From Deltaproteobacteria bacterium (GTDB taxonomy: Bacteria > Desulfobacterota > DSM-4660 > Desulfatiglandales > HGW-15), in the NCBI GenBank assembly GCA_020060215.1, contig JAGVAP010000031.1, forward strand, positions 1 to 64,000: a stretch of 64,000 nucleotides of DNA, in the 5' to 3' direction. Numbering within the stretch: position 1 is the first letter of the stretch; the number at the start of each line of letters is the position of its first letter. Positions 25,325-34,281 of the stretch are shown here, one piece after another. A program made the translations under genes and the position numbers. The notes under the pieces were generated by a model. It saw nothing but the letters and a program-made list of their open reading frames with translations. It did no database searches and had not been told where the DNA came from.

Positions 25325-25394
25325 GGTAGGAGCTAACGCTGCTCGCGATTCTTCTCGGGCCGAAGCAATCGCAACCGGGAGGTTGCTCCTACAG
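25325..25394. repeat. REP-like pair, family A, divergent copy 3
   Basis: GGTAGGAGCTAACGCTGCTC followed by AATCGCAACCGGGAGGTTGC and CTCCTAC. It is attached to the 3' end of the methyltransferase remnant. Confidence 0.6.
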
Positions 25395-25500
25395 ATCGTA
25401 GAGGGGCTCAAGGATGGGAAGAATACGATCCACAGAGATCGTATCTCGTGCGAGGAGGCGCTTCGACGACTTGCCCTCCGGCAACTACGAACCTGCGGTC

Positions 25501-26040
25501 CTATGGCACATACAGGATGACCAGCAGCTCGGATTCTTTGTCCCCGGGGTTGGAGAGCAGGTGATCGAGGCTCGAGTTGAATCGAAGGGATTCCTTCTCT
25601 GAAAGCCTGGTCACCTTTCCATCCACCGTGATCTCCGCCTTTCCCGAGAGCACGTACACGAACTCCTCCCCCTCATGGCGGTACCCTACCCCCGTGTGGG
25701 CGGAGCGGGGAGGGATCTTGATCGAGAACGCCATCAGGTGGCTCGCTTCCTCCGGCGGGGTCAGGGTGCTGTACGAATAGTGCTCCGTCCGCTTCTCCGC
25801 TTCTTCCCTGGGGCTCGGTGCGGTCTGATCGATATGGAGGAACGCGCCCGAATTGAGTTTCAGCGCCTTGGCCAGCCGGATGAGCAGGGCGACCGGGGCC
25901 TGGACCTGCCCCTCCTCGACCCATTCCAGATATTCCTCCGAGCAACCCGCCTTTTCGGCCAGTTCGCTCATGCCGAGCCCTCGCTGTTCGCGGGCAGACC
26001 TGATCTTTGCTCCCACCGATTCCGATTCCTGACCGACCAT
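25501..26040 (-). CDS. XRE-family transcriptional regulator with C-terminal cupin domain
   Basis: A 179-residue protein. The HTH_XRE domain (about 10-65; KIRSAREQRGLGMSELAEKAGCSEEYLEWVEEG) is followed by a cupin_2 domain (about 105-178) with GVGYRHEGEEFVYVLSGKAEITVDG. This architecture is a one-component regulator that senses a small molecule through the cupin. ATG at 26040 behind GGAG. A textbook promoter lies just upstream (26117-26145). No obvious target operon is adjacent; the Liv operon begins about 5.7 kb away. Confidence 0.9.
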   Translation of the reverse strand: MVGQESESVGAKIRSAREQRGLGMSELAEKAGCSEEYLEWVEEGQVQAPVALLIRLAKALKLNSGAFLHIDQTAPSPREEAEKRTEHYSYSTLTPPEEASHLMAFSIKIPPRSAHTGVGYRHEGEEFVYVLSGKAEITVDGKVTRLSEKESLRFNSSLDHLLSNPGDKESELLVILYVP

Positions 26041-26116
26041 CTGCTGATCTCCTTTTCGAAGTGCGCCGGGGGGTCGATGAACTCCCCTGCTTTTCTGACC
26101 CGATCTGAGTCTCAAG

Positions 26117-26145
26117 ACTATATGTACATCGCTGGAGCGTGTCAA
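26117..26145 (-). promoter_or_regulatory. Strong sigma-70 promoter for the XRE-cupin regulator
   Basis: TTGACA, 17 bases, TATAGT on the minus strand, about 75 bases before the start codon. Near-consensus. Confidence 0.65.
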
Positions 26146-26307
26146 CCAAAGGGGAAAAAGGGGGACTTTCCCGGTTTTCACAAACCTTGGTGACCCGGAG
26201 TTTCGACCCTCCCGGCGTAAGGGGGCGTAGGTCAGTTTTCGCTTAGCCGCGTGCCGCCGGGGGGTGGCAGGATGGACCTCCACGGGACTTCCGCTTTCCT
26301 CGTTTTC

Positions 26308-26378
26308 CTGTAGGAGCAAGCTCCTGCTTGCGATCTTCCGGAGCCGAATGAATCGCAAGCGGGAGCTTGCTCCTACAG
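26308..26378. repeat. REP-like inverted pair, family A, copy 4
   Basis: CTGTAGGAGCAAGCTCC... and its reverse complement, nearly identical to the copy at 4866-4937. It lies between the regulator and livF; the rest of 26146-26513 shows no gene. Confidence 0.8.
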
Positions 26379-26513
26379 GTGATGAACCTTTCTACAGGGT
26401 ATGATCCATCGGGAGTACCCCCCTGAACACCTGCACGCTGATCACCCGTCTTCGATTACCAACGCTGATGCAGCGCCCTCTCACCCAAGGCCGGTCGCAT
26501 CTATTCGGGTGAT

Positions 26514-27215
26514 TCAGATCCCCAGGTACGCCTCCTTCACCTTCGGGTTTCCCAGGAGATCTTTCCCCGCACCCTCCATGACGATTCGCCCGTTCTCGAT
26601 CACATAGGCGCGCCGGGCGATCCTCAGCGCCTGCAGCACATCCTGGGAAACCAGGAGGATGGTGAGCCCCTTGCTGTTCAACTGCTCCAGGACGGCGTAG
26701 ATCTCCGCTGCGGCCTTGGGTGCAAGCCCCAGGCTCGGCTCGTCCAGCATCAGCAGCCTGGGCCTGGCCATCAGGGCGCGGCCGACGGCCAGCATCTGCT
26801 GCTCCCCTCCGCTCAGGGTGCCGGCGAGTTGCCTTTCCCTGGTCTTGAGGATCGGAAACATCCCGAGCACCTCTTGAAGAGGGGCCTGCATCTCCCGAGT
26901 CGTCGAGAGGTATGCTCCCATCTCCAGGTTTTCGATGACCGTCATCTGGGGAAAGAGCTTCCTCCCCTCCGGGACGTGAATAACCCCCCTCCGGCAGATC
27001 TGGTCCGTCGCCGCTTCCTCGATCCGCTTTCCTTCAAACACGATGGTTCCGCTGCGGGGGCGATTCAGCCCCGAGATGGTCCGGAGGAGCGTGGTCTTGC
27101 CGGCTCCGTTCGAACCGATGACGGCGAGGAGGTCCCCTTCCCCGACCCTCACCGAGACCGCGATCAGGGCCTGGATCTCGTCGTAGAAGACGTTCAATTC
27201 TTCAGTGTGAAGCAT
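26514..27215 (-). CDS. livF: Branched-chain amino acid-type ABC transporter ATPase
   Basis: A 233-residue LivF-family ATPase: Walker A GSNGAGKTT, HVPEGRKLFPQMTVIENLEMGAY (family hallmark), signature LSGGEQQMLAVGRAL, Walker B LLMLDEPSLGLAP. Start ATG at 27215 overlaps the 3' end of livG by 14 bases. Last gene of the cyclase-livKHMGF operon. Confidence 0.95.
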   Translation of the reverse strand: MLHTEELNVFYDEIQALIAVSVRVGEGDLLAVIGSNGAGKTTLLRTISGLNRPRSGTIVFEGKRIEEAATDQICRRGVIHVPEGRKLFPQMTVIENLEMGAYLSTTREMQAPLQEVLGMFPILKTRERQLAGTLSGGEQQMLAVGRALMARPRLLMLDEPSLGLAPKAAAEIYAVLEQLNSKGLTILLVSQDVLQALRIARRAYVIENGRIVMEGAGKDLLGNPKVKEAYLGI

Positions 27216-27930
27216 ACTGGCTTCCAAGGTACGCCTCGATGACCCTGGGGTCGTTCGCCACATCGACGGGCGCGCCGTCCGCCACCTTGACCCCGAAGTG
27301 GATGGCCATGATCCGGTCGCAGGCCTTCATGATCGCCTTCATGACATGCTCGATCATGAATATGGTGATTCCCTTCTCTTCTCTGATCCTGAAGATCAAC
27401 TGGATGGCCTCCTCGATCTCCTTCGGGTTGAGGCCGGCGAAGACCTCGTCCAGGAGCAGGATCTTCGGGCCGATGCCGAGGGCCCTGCTCACCTCCAGCC
27501 GTTTCCGGTCAGCCAGCTTCAGGCGGCCGGCAGGAAAATCCCGCTTGGCATCCAGACCGGTAAACCGGAGAAGGTCGAGGGCCTCCCTCCGGGCACGATC
27601 CAGTTCCTTTTCCCGCCCCCCGTAAAGGATTCCGGTGGCCACGTTGTCCAGGACCGTGAGCTCTTTCAGGGGTCTCACGATCTGGAATGTCCGTGCAACC
27701 CCGAGTCTTGCGATCTGATGGGGTTTCAAACGGGTGATCTCGACCCCCTCGAAGAGGATCTTTCCCTGGTCGGGTCTGTGAAATCCTGAAATGAGATTGA
27801 AGAGGGTGGTCTTCCCGGACCCGTTCGGCCCGATCAACCCCACGATCGACCCCTCCCGCACCTCGAAGTCGACGCTCGAGAGGGCCACGAGACCCCCAAA
27901 GCGCTTCGTGATTCTGGTTCCCTGGAGCAA
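27202..27930 (-). CDS. livG: Branched-chain amino acid-type ABC transporter ATPase
   Basis: A 242-residue LivG-family ATPase: Walker A GPNGSGKTT, VARTFQIVRPLKELTVLDNV, a degenerate signature LKLADRKRLEVSRALG and Walker B ILLLDEVFAGLNP. The usual signature LSGGQQ is replaced by LKLADRKR, so this site departs from consensus. Start is TTG at 27930, three bases after the livM stop, with GGGAAATAG as a weak ribosome site. Confidence 0.93.
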   Translation of the reverse strand: MLQGTRITKRFGGLVALSSVDFEVREGSIVGLIGPNGSGKTTLFNLISGFHRPDQGKILFEGVEITRLKPHQIARLGVARTFQIVRPLKELTVLDNVATGILYGGREKELDRARREALDLLRFTGLDAKRDFPAGRLKLADRKRLEVSRALGIGPKILLLDEVFAGLNPKEIEEAIQLIFRIREEKGITIFMIEHVMKAIMKACDRIMAIHFGVKVADGAPVDVANDPRVIEAYLGSQYASH

Positions 27931-27933
27931 AGG

Positions 27934-28902
27934 CTATTTCCCTTCCACCGGAATTGCGACCTTCTTCCGCCCGGCCGCCTTTTGAAGGAACGGCACCACC
28001 CCGTCGGGCATGAAGATGATGACGGCCACGAACATGGACCCATAGATGATCCTCGCAAATTCGGGCCGGACAAAGATCGAAAGGATCTCATTCACCAGGG
28101 CCAGGGAGACTGCGCCGATGATCGGGCCCTGCCACGATTTTCCCCCGCCGAAGAGGGCCATCAGCACGATCAGGATGGAAATATTGATGTCGAAGACAAT
28201 GTCCGGATGGATGTAGGACAAGTAGTAGGCGTAGATTCCACCCGCCACGCCGGGAAAGAAGGCGCTCAGGACGAATGCGGCCACCTTCAGGTTCACCGTA
28301 GGGATGCAGAGCGTCTGGGCCACGTCCTCGTCCTCTCGGATGGAGGCCAGTCCGAAGCCGAACTTGGAGTACTGGATCCTGCGTAGAAGGTACCCGCTGA
28401 TCAGGGCAAGACCGAAAAAGACCTCATAGAAAATGGACCTGGAAACCTGGATGTCCATCTGCAGCAGCTTCAGGTGAAGCCCCTCGGATCCGCCCAGGAA
28501 GGCCCAGTTCTTCACGACCAGATCCACGATGAAGGCGAAGCTCAGGGTGATCACCGCGAAATACGGGCCCCGGAGTCTCAGGCAGGGATATCCGATCACA
28601 CAGGCCGCCAGGGCGGCGAACAACCCTGCGGGAACGGCGCCGATGAAAGGGGATATGGAGAGATGCTGAAACAGCAGGGCGGAGACATAGACACCCATCC
28701 CGAAGAAGGCGACGTGGCCGAAACTCAGGTAACCGGTGAAACCGCCGATGAGGTTCCAGCTGACCGCGAGGATGACGTAGAGGAAGACCTTGAAGATGAA
28801 CGAGAGGAAATAGGTCGGGGGCTGAAACAGGGGGAGGAGGGCCAGGAGACAGAGGGCCGCCCCCAGGACCAACCTTCCTGCAATGGGTTTGGACATGCTC
28901 AT
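27934..28902 (-). CDS. livM: Branched-chain amino acid-type ABC transporter permease
   Basis: A 322-residue LivM-family permease with 8-9 TM segments. The family motif NLIGGFTGYLSFGHVAFFGMGVY is near the N-terminus and RLRGPYFAVITLSFAFIV follows; ALFGGGKSWQGPIIGAVSLALVNEIL lies near the C-terminus. ATG at 28902 overlaps the livH stop (ATGA). Confidence 0.95.
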   Translation of the reverse strand: MSMSKPIAGRLVLGAALCLLALLPLFQPPTYFLSFIFKVFLYVILAVSWNLIGGFTGYLSFGHVAFFGMGVYVSALLFQHLSISPFIGAVPAGLFAALAACVIGYPCLRLRGPYFAVITLSFAFIVDLVVKNWAFLGGSEGLHLKLLQMDIQVSRSIFYEVFFGLALISGYLLRRIQYSKFGFGLASIREDEDVAQTLCIPTVNLKVAAFVLSAFFPGVAGGIYAYYLSYIHPDIVFDINISILIVLMALFGGGKSWQGPIIGAVSLALVNEILSIFVRPEFARIIYGSMFVAVIIFMPDGVVPFLQKAAGRKKVAIPVEGK

Positions 28903-29771
28903 TTCCTGAAGAGCCCCTCCGGTTTGATCAGCAGGATCACCATCAAGAGCCCGAAGAGGAGCACATTGATCCACTGCATGGGGAAGAACGCCCCGCTCAC
29001 TCCCGTCACCACCCCGATAATGAGCCCCGCGACCGCCGACCCGACGATGCTGCCCACCCCTCCCACGATCACCACCAGGAACAGAAAGATCAGCCAGAGG
29101 TTGTGGGCGGGCGGGTTGAAGGAGTACATATAGGCCATGGCCACCCCGCCCGCAGCGGATGAGGCGATGGCCAGCCCAAAGGCGATCATGGAGACCTTCC
29201 GCAGGTTGATGCCCTGGAGCGCCGCCCCTTCCGGCTCCTGCCAGGTGGCGCGGACCGCCTTTCCCGTCCTCGTCCTGTAGAGGAAGAGATACATGGCGCC
29301 GATGCCGAATATGGAAAGGATGAAGGCAATGAGATTCGATACCCTGATGATGATGTCGCCGACGAAAATGGAGCTGCTGGAATAACTGGTCGTGATCAGC
29401 CTCTCATCCGGAGACCACGCCAGGAGCATGATGTTCTCCAGCACGATGGCAAGGCCGAAGGTGAGGATCATCGATGCGACGACGACGTCTCTCGATCGCG
29501 TAACCGGCAGGACGAGGAAGCGGTGGATGAGGAGTCCCGCGAAAAACATGACGGGGATGCTCACCACCAGGGAGAGGATCGGATCGATGCCGAAAAGGGC
29601 CAGCCCCCAATAGGCCCCATAGGCCGCAAGGATGCCGAATGCCGCGTGGGCGATGTTGATGACCTTCATCACCCCCCAGGTGAGGCTGAAACCCACCCCG
29701 AACAGGGCGAAGATCCCCCCCATGAGGAGACCGCTCACCAGGGACTGCAGAACGACGACGGCATTCGGCAT
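28899..29771 (-). CDS. livH: Branched-chain amino acid-type ABC transporter permease
   Basis: A 290-residue LivH-family permease. GLLMGGIFALFGVGFSLTWGVMKVINIAHAAFGILAAY at the N-terminus is diagnostic; RTRTGKAVRATWQEPEGAALQGINLRKV is the cytoplasmic coupling loop. It follows livK by six bases. Confidence 0.95.
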   Translation of the reverse strand: MPNAVVVLQSLVSGLLMGGIFALFGVGFSLTWGVMKVINIAHAAFGILAAYGAYWGLALFGIDPILSLVVSIPVMFFAGLLIHRFLVLPVTRSRDVVVASMILTFGLAIVLENIMLLAWSPDERLITTSYSSSSIFVGDIIIRVSNLIAFILSIFGIGAMYLFLYRTRTGKAVRATWQEPEGAALQGINLRKVSMIAFGLAIASSAAGGVAMAYMYSFNPPAHNLWLIFLFLVVIVGGVGSIVGSAVAGLIIGVVTGVSGAFFPMQWINVLLFGLLMVILLIKPEGLFRK

Positions 29772-29777
29772 CGGCGG

Positions 29778-30977
29778 TTATTTCCAGCCCGGTTTCGGGT
29801 AGACCGGCTCGTGCGTCCGCATGTCGAGGGGCCAGATCAACTCGACGCTGCCGTTGATCACCTGGGTCAGGTATACGAACGGCTGCGGGAGGCCCTTTTC
29901 ATCGAACTTGAAATTGCCGGCAATGGTCTTTACCTCGTTCGACTTCAGCCAGTCCCTGATCTTGGTCTGGTCCAGGGACTTGGAGCCCTCTACCGCCTGC
30001 TGGAGGGTCTGCATCCATGCGTAGCCGAAACCGAAGTACAGAGGCGGCTCGTTCTCGTTGAACTTCTCCTTGGCCACCTTGATGATCTTGTCGTTTCCGG
30101 GGAACTTCAGACGGTGGTGCCAGCTCGTCCCGGAAAAGATATGGTCGCCGTCTTTCCCCAGCTCCTTGGACCATTCCGGGATGACGCTCCCGATGCCCTG
30201 GACGATCGCCTTCGGAGAATAGCCGAGGGCCTTGCATGCCCGCAGGGTCAGGACCCCGTCCGGAAACATCCCGTTCGCGAAAAGGACATCGGCCTTCATC
30301 TGCTTGGCCTTGGTGATCATGGTATCGGCCGTGGTCAGGGGAAGGTTGTATTTTTCATCGATGGCGATCTCGATCCCCAGATCCTTGCACCCGCGATAAA
30401 GGCTGTCCATCAGGGAAATGCCGATCGGGTTGTTCATCGTGTAGACGGCGGCCTTCTTGGGCCGGTCCGCGGCGGGTACGGTCTTCATCCATTGAAAAAA
30501 GCCCAGATACCACCACTCTCCCATGAGCGGAGGACTGCCGAAGGAGTAGGAGTACCCCTGGGAGAAGGACTTCATGTGCCCGCCCATGGAGACATAGACC
30601 ATCTTGTACTTCTCCGCTACGGGCATGACCGCGGTGCAGGCGGTTCCCGGATATCCCCCGAGCAGGAGGTCCACTTTGTCCACGGTGATCGCCTTCTCCG
30701 CCAGACTCACCGCCTCCTTGGCGTCGCTCTTGTCATCATAGATGAGGAGCTTCACCGGCCTCCCCAGGAGTCCTCCCTTGGCGTTGATTTCTTCGGCCCA
30801 GAACTGGTAGCCCCTTTCCACCCACTTCCCTGTGGCGGAAAAGGTGCCGGTGAGGGGCAGCGAACCGCCGATCACCAGGGGTTTCTGATCGGCCAGGGAC
30901 GGTCCGGCCTGGACCCATGCAAGGACCGCGAAGATGCCGGTTACCACGACCATCTTTTTGAAGAACATTCTGCTCAT
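29778..30977 (-). CDS. livK: ABC transporter substrate-binding protein, LivK/amide-binding family
   Basis: A 399-residue periplasmic receptor with signal peptide (MSRMFFKKMVVVTGIFAVL..., cleavage near SLA-DQ). Type I periplasmic fold: PLVIGGSLPLTGTFSATGKW, KGGLLGRPVKLLIYDDKSDAKEAV, LLGGYPGTACTAVMPVAEKY. Relatives bind branched-chain amino acids, amides or aromatic acids. ATG at 30977 behind AAAGGAGGAG, 36 bases after the cyclase-family gene, so the hydrolase is likely part of the same uptake/catabolic unit. Confidence 0.94.
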   Translation of the reverse strand: MSRMFFKKMVVVTGIFAVLAWVQAGPSLADQKPLVIGGSLPLTGTFSATGKWVERGYQFWAEEINAKGGLLGRPVKLLIYDDKSDAKEAVSLAEKAITVDKVDLLLGGYPGTACTAVMPVAEKYKMVYVSMGGHMKSFSQGYSYSFGSPPLMGEWWYLGFFQWMKTVPAADRPKKAAVYTMNNPIGISLMDSLYRGCKDLGIEIAIDEKYNLPLTTADTMITKAKQMKADVLFANGMFPDGVLTLRACKALGYSPKAIVQGIGSVIPEWSKELGKDGDHIFSGTSWHHRLKFPGNDKIIKVAKEKFNENEPPLYFGFGYAWMQTLQQAVEGSKSLDQTKIRDWLKSNEVKTIAGNFKFDEKGLPQPFVYLTQVINGSVELIWPLDMRTHEPVYPKPGWK

Positions 30978-31013
30978 CCTCTCCTCCTTTGATCCTTTCT
31001 CATGACCTGAATA

Positions 31014-31796
31014 TCACTCTTCCACGACCGCGACGGGCCGCACCCACCCTGCGCTCGCGCGCTTGATCTTGATGGGAAAGCAGCAGACGGTAAAGCCGAA
31101 AGGCCTGCCGATGGATGAGAGGTTGGCCATCTTCTCCATGTGGCAGTACCCGATCTCGATCCCGGCGAAATGGGCCTCCCAGATGACCTTGGGATCGGAC
31201 TTCTCCTTGAACTCCTTGGCGAGGAACGGGAGGGGCCGGTCCCAGCTCCATGCGTCGATCCCCACGACCTTCACTCCCTTTTCCGTCAGGTACAGGGTGC
31301 TCTCGCGGGTCATGCCGGCGCCTTTGACGAGGTACTGAGGCGTCCCCCATGCGGCGTCCGCCCCGGTCTGGATCAGGACGATATCGAGCGGCCTGATCTG
31401 ATAATCGATGCGGGCAAGCTCCTTCTCGAGATCGCCGACCGTGATCCTCTCCCCGTCCCCCTTCTTCCGGAAATCGAGGACCACGCCGTCACCCATGCAC
31501 CATTCAAGGGGGATCTCGTCGATGGTCAGAGAAGGCTCACCGCGGTCCATGGTCGGGTGGTAATGGTAGGGCGCATCGAGGTGTGTCCCGGAGTGGGTGG
31601 TCAGGGTGAGGAGTTCAAGTGCCCACCCCAGCCCCGAGGGCAACTGGCCGGTGGTCACCCCCGGGAAGAACTCCTTCATCTGCTCACCCCCCTGGGCGTG
31701 ATTCACATAATCGATCTTGGGGATCATCATCGGAGGATCGCTGGGAAGCTCCGGCTCGATGCTGATGCTCAGATCAACGAAACGTCTCTTTCTCAT
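31014..31796 (-). CDS. Cyclase family protein (kynurenine formamidase-like metal hydrolase)
   Basis: A 260-residue member of the cyclase family (PF04199). It carries the signature LTTHSGTHLDAPYHYHP, with the His and Asp residues that bind metal in this family, and FAGIEIGYCHMEKMANL toward the C-terminus. Members hydrolyse N-formylkynurenine, isatin or other cyclic amides. ATG at 31796 behind GGAG. It is first in the operon with the Liv-type transporter, suggesting that the imported compound or a product of it is the substrate. Precise activity unknown. Confidence 0.85.
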   Translation of the reverse strand: MRKRRFVDLSISIEPELPSDPPMMIPKIDYVNHAQGGEQMKEFFPGVTTGQLPSGLGWALELLTLTTHSGTHLDAPYHYHPTMDRGEPSLTIDEIPLEWCMGDGVVLDFRKKGDGERITVGDLEKELARIDYQIRPLDIVLIQTGADAAWGTPQYLVKGAGMTRESTLYLTEKGVKVVGIDAWSWDRPLPFLAKEFKEKSDPKVIWEAHFAGIEIGYCHMEKMANLSSIGRPFGFTVCCFPIKIKRASAGWVRPVAVVEE

Positions 31797-31920
31797 GAAT
31801 CATCTCCTGTTCCGGAGGCCGGTGCCCGGGCCTGAGGTGCAGGCGGGATTGGTTCTTCGATTTCATTCGGTACCCCAGGGCGGGCCTCCGCACGAACGGA
31901 ATTGACCGATATCCACACGA

Positions 31921-31950
31921 GTTATCCCTGAAAGGAGCTTTGGTTGTCAA
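31921..31950 (-). promoter_or_regulatory. Candidate sigma-70 promoter for the cyclase-Liv operon
   Basis: TTGACA, 18 bases, GATAAC on the minus strand, about 120 bases before the cyclase start. It diverges from the PilZ gene promoter at 32045. Confidence 0.45.
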
Positions 31951-32044
31951 GCTTTTCGGGACGGAGAAGGCGATGCGGCGGAGAGTCCCGCGGGCGTTCC
32001 TCTGCCCAGTCCTGTCCCGAACACCCCTGGGGGGCCCTGCATGA

Positions 32045-32074
32045 TTGACAGGGAGACGACCGCTCTTGTAGACT
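32045..32074 (+). promoter_or_regulatory. Candidate sigma-70 promoter for the PilZ gene
   Basis: TTGACA, 18 bases, TAGACT, about 48 bases before the ATG at 32122. This favours the 32122 start over an in-frame ATG at 32041 that would lie upstream of the promoter. Confidence 0.45.
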
Positions 32075-32121
32075 CTGCCTCCACCGGAGCGTCCGACGGG
32101 GTCAAGCTGAGAGGGGGCAGA

Positions 32122-32796
32122 ATGAAGACGCGGGTCATCCTGACGTGTGGTGATGAAGATACGAGACAGACCTATATCGAAAAGATGCGAAGCCCGGAGA
32201 TTCAGGTGGATGCGGTTTCGTCCTTATCCGAGCTCTACCAGCGGTTGCTCGAAAACCGCTACAGCGGCATCCTGATCGACATCAAGACCAAGATGCGGGC
32301 GACCGGGAGAGAAAAAGAGCTCATTCACAACCTCCTGGAGGTATTTCCGGTCGTCCAGCTCAACCTGGACAGGGCAAGTGGAGAGATCCGCTCCCTGTTC
32401 TTCGGTCAATCCGAAGGCGGGGGGACCATCGAGGATTTTCTCCAGAAGGAATGCTCCTCGTTCAGGCCAAGGAGCATCCGGGCCGATTCGAGGAAAGATG
32501 TGAACCTGAACGTCCTCTTGGCCGAGACGGAAGAGTACCTCGAGCCCGGCGCAGTCCGCACGGTCACACTGAATATCTCCAAAGGAGGCTGTTTCATCTA
32601 TTCCACGAGGGAATGGGCGCTGCAGACCCTTGTATCGTTCACGATCAAGGAGATTTCAGACCCCAAGCCCATCACCGGCGAAGTGCGCTGGCAGATTCCT
32701 TGGGGAACCTCCACGCGCATCCCCGGGATCGGCGTCAGGTTCGTCCATATCGGACAAGACCAGCAGAAGACCCTTTGCGACACGTTCAGGCTTTAG
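32122..32796 (+). CDS. PilZ domain protein
   Basis: A 224-residue protein. The N-terminal half (about 1-110) has a receiver-like alternation (RVILTCGDEDTRQTYIEKM, GILIDIKTKMRATG) but no clear phospho-Asp set. The C-terminal half matches PilZ: FRPRSIRADSRKDVNLNV, where an R-x3-R-type arginine pair would contact c-di-GMP, and NISKGGCFIYS for the D/N-x-S-x-x-G motif. It probably alters motility or surface behaviour in response to c-di-GMP. ATG at 32122 behind GAGAGGGGG. Monocistronic. Confidence 0.85.
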   Translation: MKTRVILTCGDEDTRQTYIEKMRSPEIQVDAVSSLSELYQRLLENRYSGILIDIKTKMRATGREKELIHNLLEVFPVVQLNLDRASGEIRSLFFGQSEGGGTIEDFLQKECSSFRPRSIRADSRKDVNLNVLLAETEEYLEPGAVRTVTLNISKGGCFIYSTREWALQTLVSFTIKEISDPKPITGEVRWQIPWGTSTRIPGIGVRFVHIGQDQQKTLCDTFRL

Positions 32797-32828
32797 AGAG
32801 ATCCACACCGCCGCTTCGACTCATGTAT

Positions 32829-32955
32829 CTGCAGAAGGAGCTTGCTCCTACATCTCCCCCACTTTGGTCTTCTCCTGCAGGAGCAACCTCCCGGTTTCGA
32901 GCCCGCGCCCGTCCGTCCCTCCGCCGCCCCCATCGCAAGGAACGCTCGCTCCTAC
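32829..32955. repeat. REP-like units, family A, divergent copy 5
   Basis: GAAGGAGCTTGCTCCTACAT, CTCCTGCAGGAGCAACCTCC and CATCGCAAGGAACGCTCGCT/CCTAC are three degenerate units between the PilZ and rhodanese genes. The rest of 32797-33097 shows no gene. Confidence 0.65.
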
Positions 32956-33097
32956 GTCTCCTCGTCGTTCCATACCCCATAAAATGCCGCAATCACATGC
33001 ACTTGATCATCATCTGCAGGGCAGATTCAAGAGCCGGTTCAGAGGTGCCGAATGTATCCATGTAAGTCGGATGGTGCAAACCTCTGGGAGGAGAAGG

Positions 33098-33874
33098 ATG
33101 ATGAGACTTAAGCCTTTGGGAGCAGGGATGTTTTTACTATTCATGCTGATCGCGTCCTACCCTTTTCACGCATCAGGGGAAGAACCCCGGATCATGTCGG
33201 TGCAGGAGCTGAAGACAAGACTCGACGCGGGCGAAAAGGTCACACTGATCAATCCTCTCTCGGATATCCTTTTCAATGAAGGAAATATTCCGGGATCCGT
33301 CAATATCCCCCTCGGCGAGCTCAGGGGTTCCGATAAACTACCGCGGGACAGGGATATGCTCCTGGTAAGTTACTGCCTCGGCCCCAAGTCGTCGGTCTCC
33401 AGAGAGGCGGCACTCCTCCTGGCCGAACAGGGCTATCGCAACGTCAGATGGCTCAAGGACGGGACTGCGGGGTGGGTCCTGTTCGGGTATCCTCTGGAGT
33501 ACGGGAACGCCCTTCCCCGGATCCCGGTGCCCGGCCTGAGCGCTGTGCTGCTCCAAGAACGGCTCCAGGAGGTGCTGGTCCTCGACATCCGACCTCCCGG
33601 GCTTTACCAGGACGGGTGGATCAAGGGAAGCCGAAGAGTGCCCCTCGACGACCTTTCAAGGAAATACATGGAGCTTCCCAGAGGTAACCCAATCGTCGTG
33701 GTCGATCATGCAGGGAATCACGTGATCGTGGCAGCCCGGTTCCTTCAGGATAAAGGCTACGATGTCCTTGCGCTCCAGGGTGGAATTCTGTCCTGGACGA
33801 AAAGCGGCTATCCTCTGGAGAAGAGCACCCTCCGGCAGGCGACAAGCCGTGTAGAGACTCCTTTGGAAAACTGA
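33098..33874 (+). CDS. Exported protein with two tandem rhodanese domains
   Basis: A 258-residue protein with a signal peptide (about 1-28, ending SYPFHASG). The first rhodanese domain (about 30-135) has the catalytic loop Cys in LLVSYCLGPKSS. The second (about 150-240) has VVVDHAGNHVIVAARFL, where Asp replaces the loop Cys, so it is probably non-catalytic. Tandem rhodaneses with one dead domain are common; the periplasmic role is likely sulfur carriage or thiosulfate handling. ATG at 33098 (a second ATG follows at once) behind GGAGGAG. Confidence 0.85.
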   Translation: MMRLKPLGAGMFLLFMLIASYPFHASGEEPRIMSVQELKTRLDAGEKVTLINPLSDILFNEGNIPGSVNIPLGELRGSDKLPRDRDMLLVSYCLGPKSSVSREAALLLAEQGYRNVRWLKDGTAGWVLFGYPLEYGNALPRIPVPGLSAVLLQERLQEVLVLDIRPPGLYQDGWIKGSRRVPLDDLSRKYMELPRGNPIVVVDHAGNHVIVAARFLQDKGYDVLALQGGILSWTKSGYPLEKSTLRQATSRVETPLEN

Positions 33875-33966
33875 GGGGCGCGAGTCCGGAGTCTCGGACA
33901 TACGTCGGCCGATTCGCGCCGTCAGCCGTCCGCACCCAGCGGTGCCGCCGCTGAGGCGGCAACCGG

Positions 33967-34281
33967 CTACACTCCCCCTGCCGTCATTCGATCGGACCCT
34001 GCCACCTTGACGATCTTGTTGTAGAGCCCGAGGAGCAGAAAAGGCGCCACCCACTGGCCGACCCAGTGGGCCTTTTCTGTATTGCCGGTCACTTCGAGCA
34101 CCATGGATGCCCCGATGGAACCGAGGGCGGCCCACAGGAAGAGGTCTGAAGGCAGCTTTGCGGTCCGACGCTCGATGGCGCGCGCCACCATCCCCTCCGA
34201 ATGTTCCACCATCTCGTACTCGGAATGCTTCTTGTGATGTTCTTTGTGCTTATCCTTTTCTTTGTGCTTCTTATCGTTCAT
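33967..34281 (-). CDS. Small membrane protein with charged His/Lys-rich N-terminus
   Basis: A 104-residue hypothetical protein. The first 25 residues are almost all Lys, His, Asp and Glu (DKKHKEKDKHKEHHKKH), followed by two hydrophobic segments (LFLWAALGSIGASMVLEVTG and WVGQWVAPFLLLGLYNKIVKV). ATG at 34281 behind AGGGGA. The His-rich stretch could bind metal. Family not recognised by name. It is divergent from the IclR gene. Confidence 0.75.
   Translation of the reverse strand: MNDKKHKEKDKHKEHHKKHSEYEMVEHSEGMVARAIERRTAKLPSDLFLWAALGSIGASMVLEVTGNTEKAHWVGQWVAPFLLLGLYNKIVKVAGSDRMTAGGV

Noticed and set aside
25675..26193. 172-codon plus-strand frame opposite the XRE-cupin regulator
   Set aside because: Antisense shadow; the regulator has both domains, a ribosome site and a consensus promoter on the minus strand.
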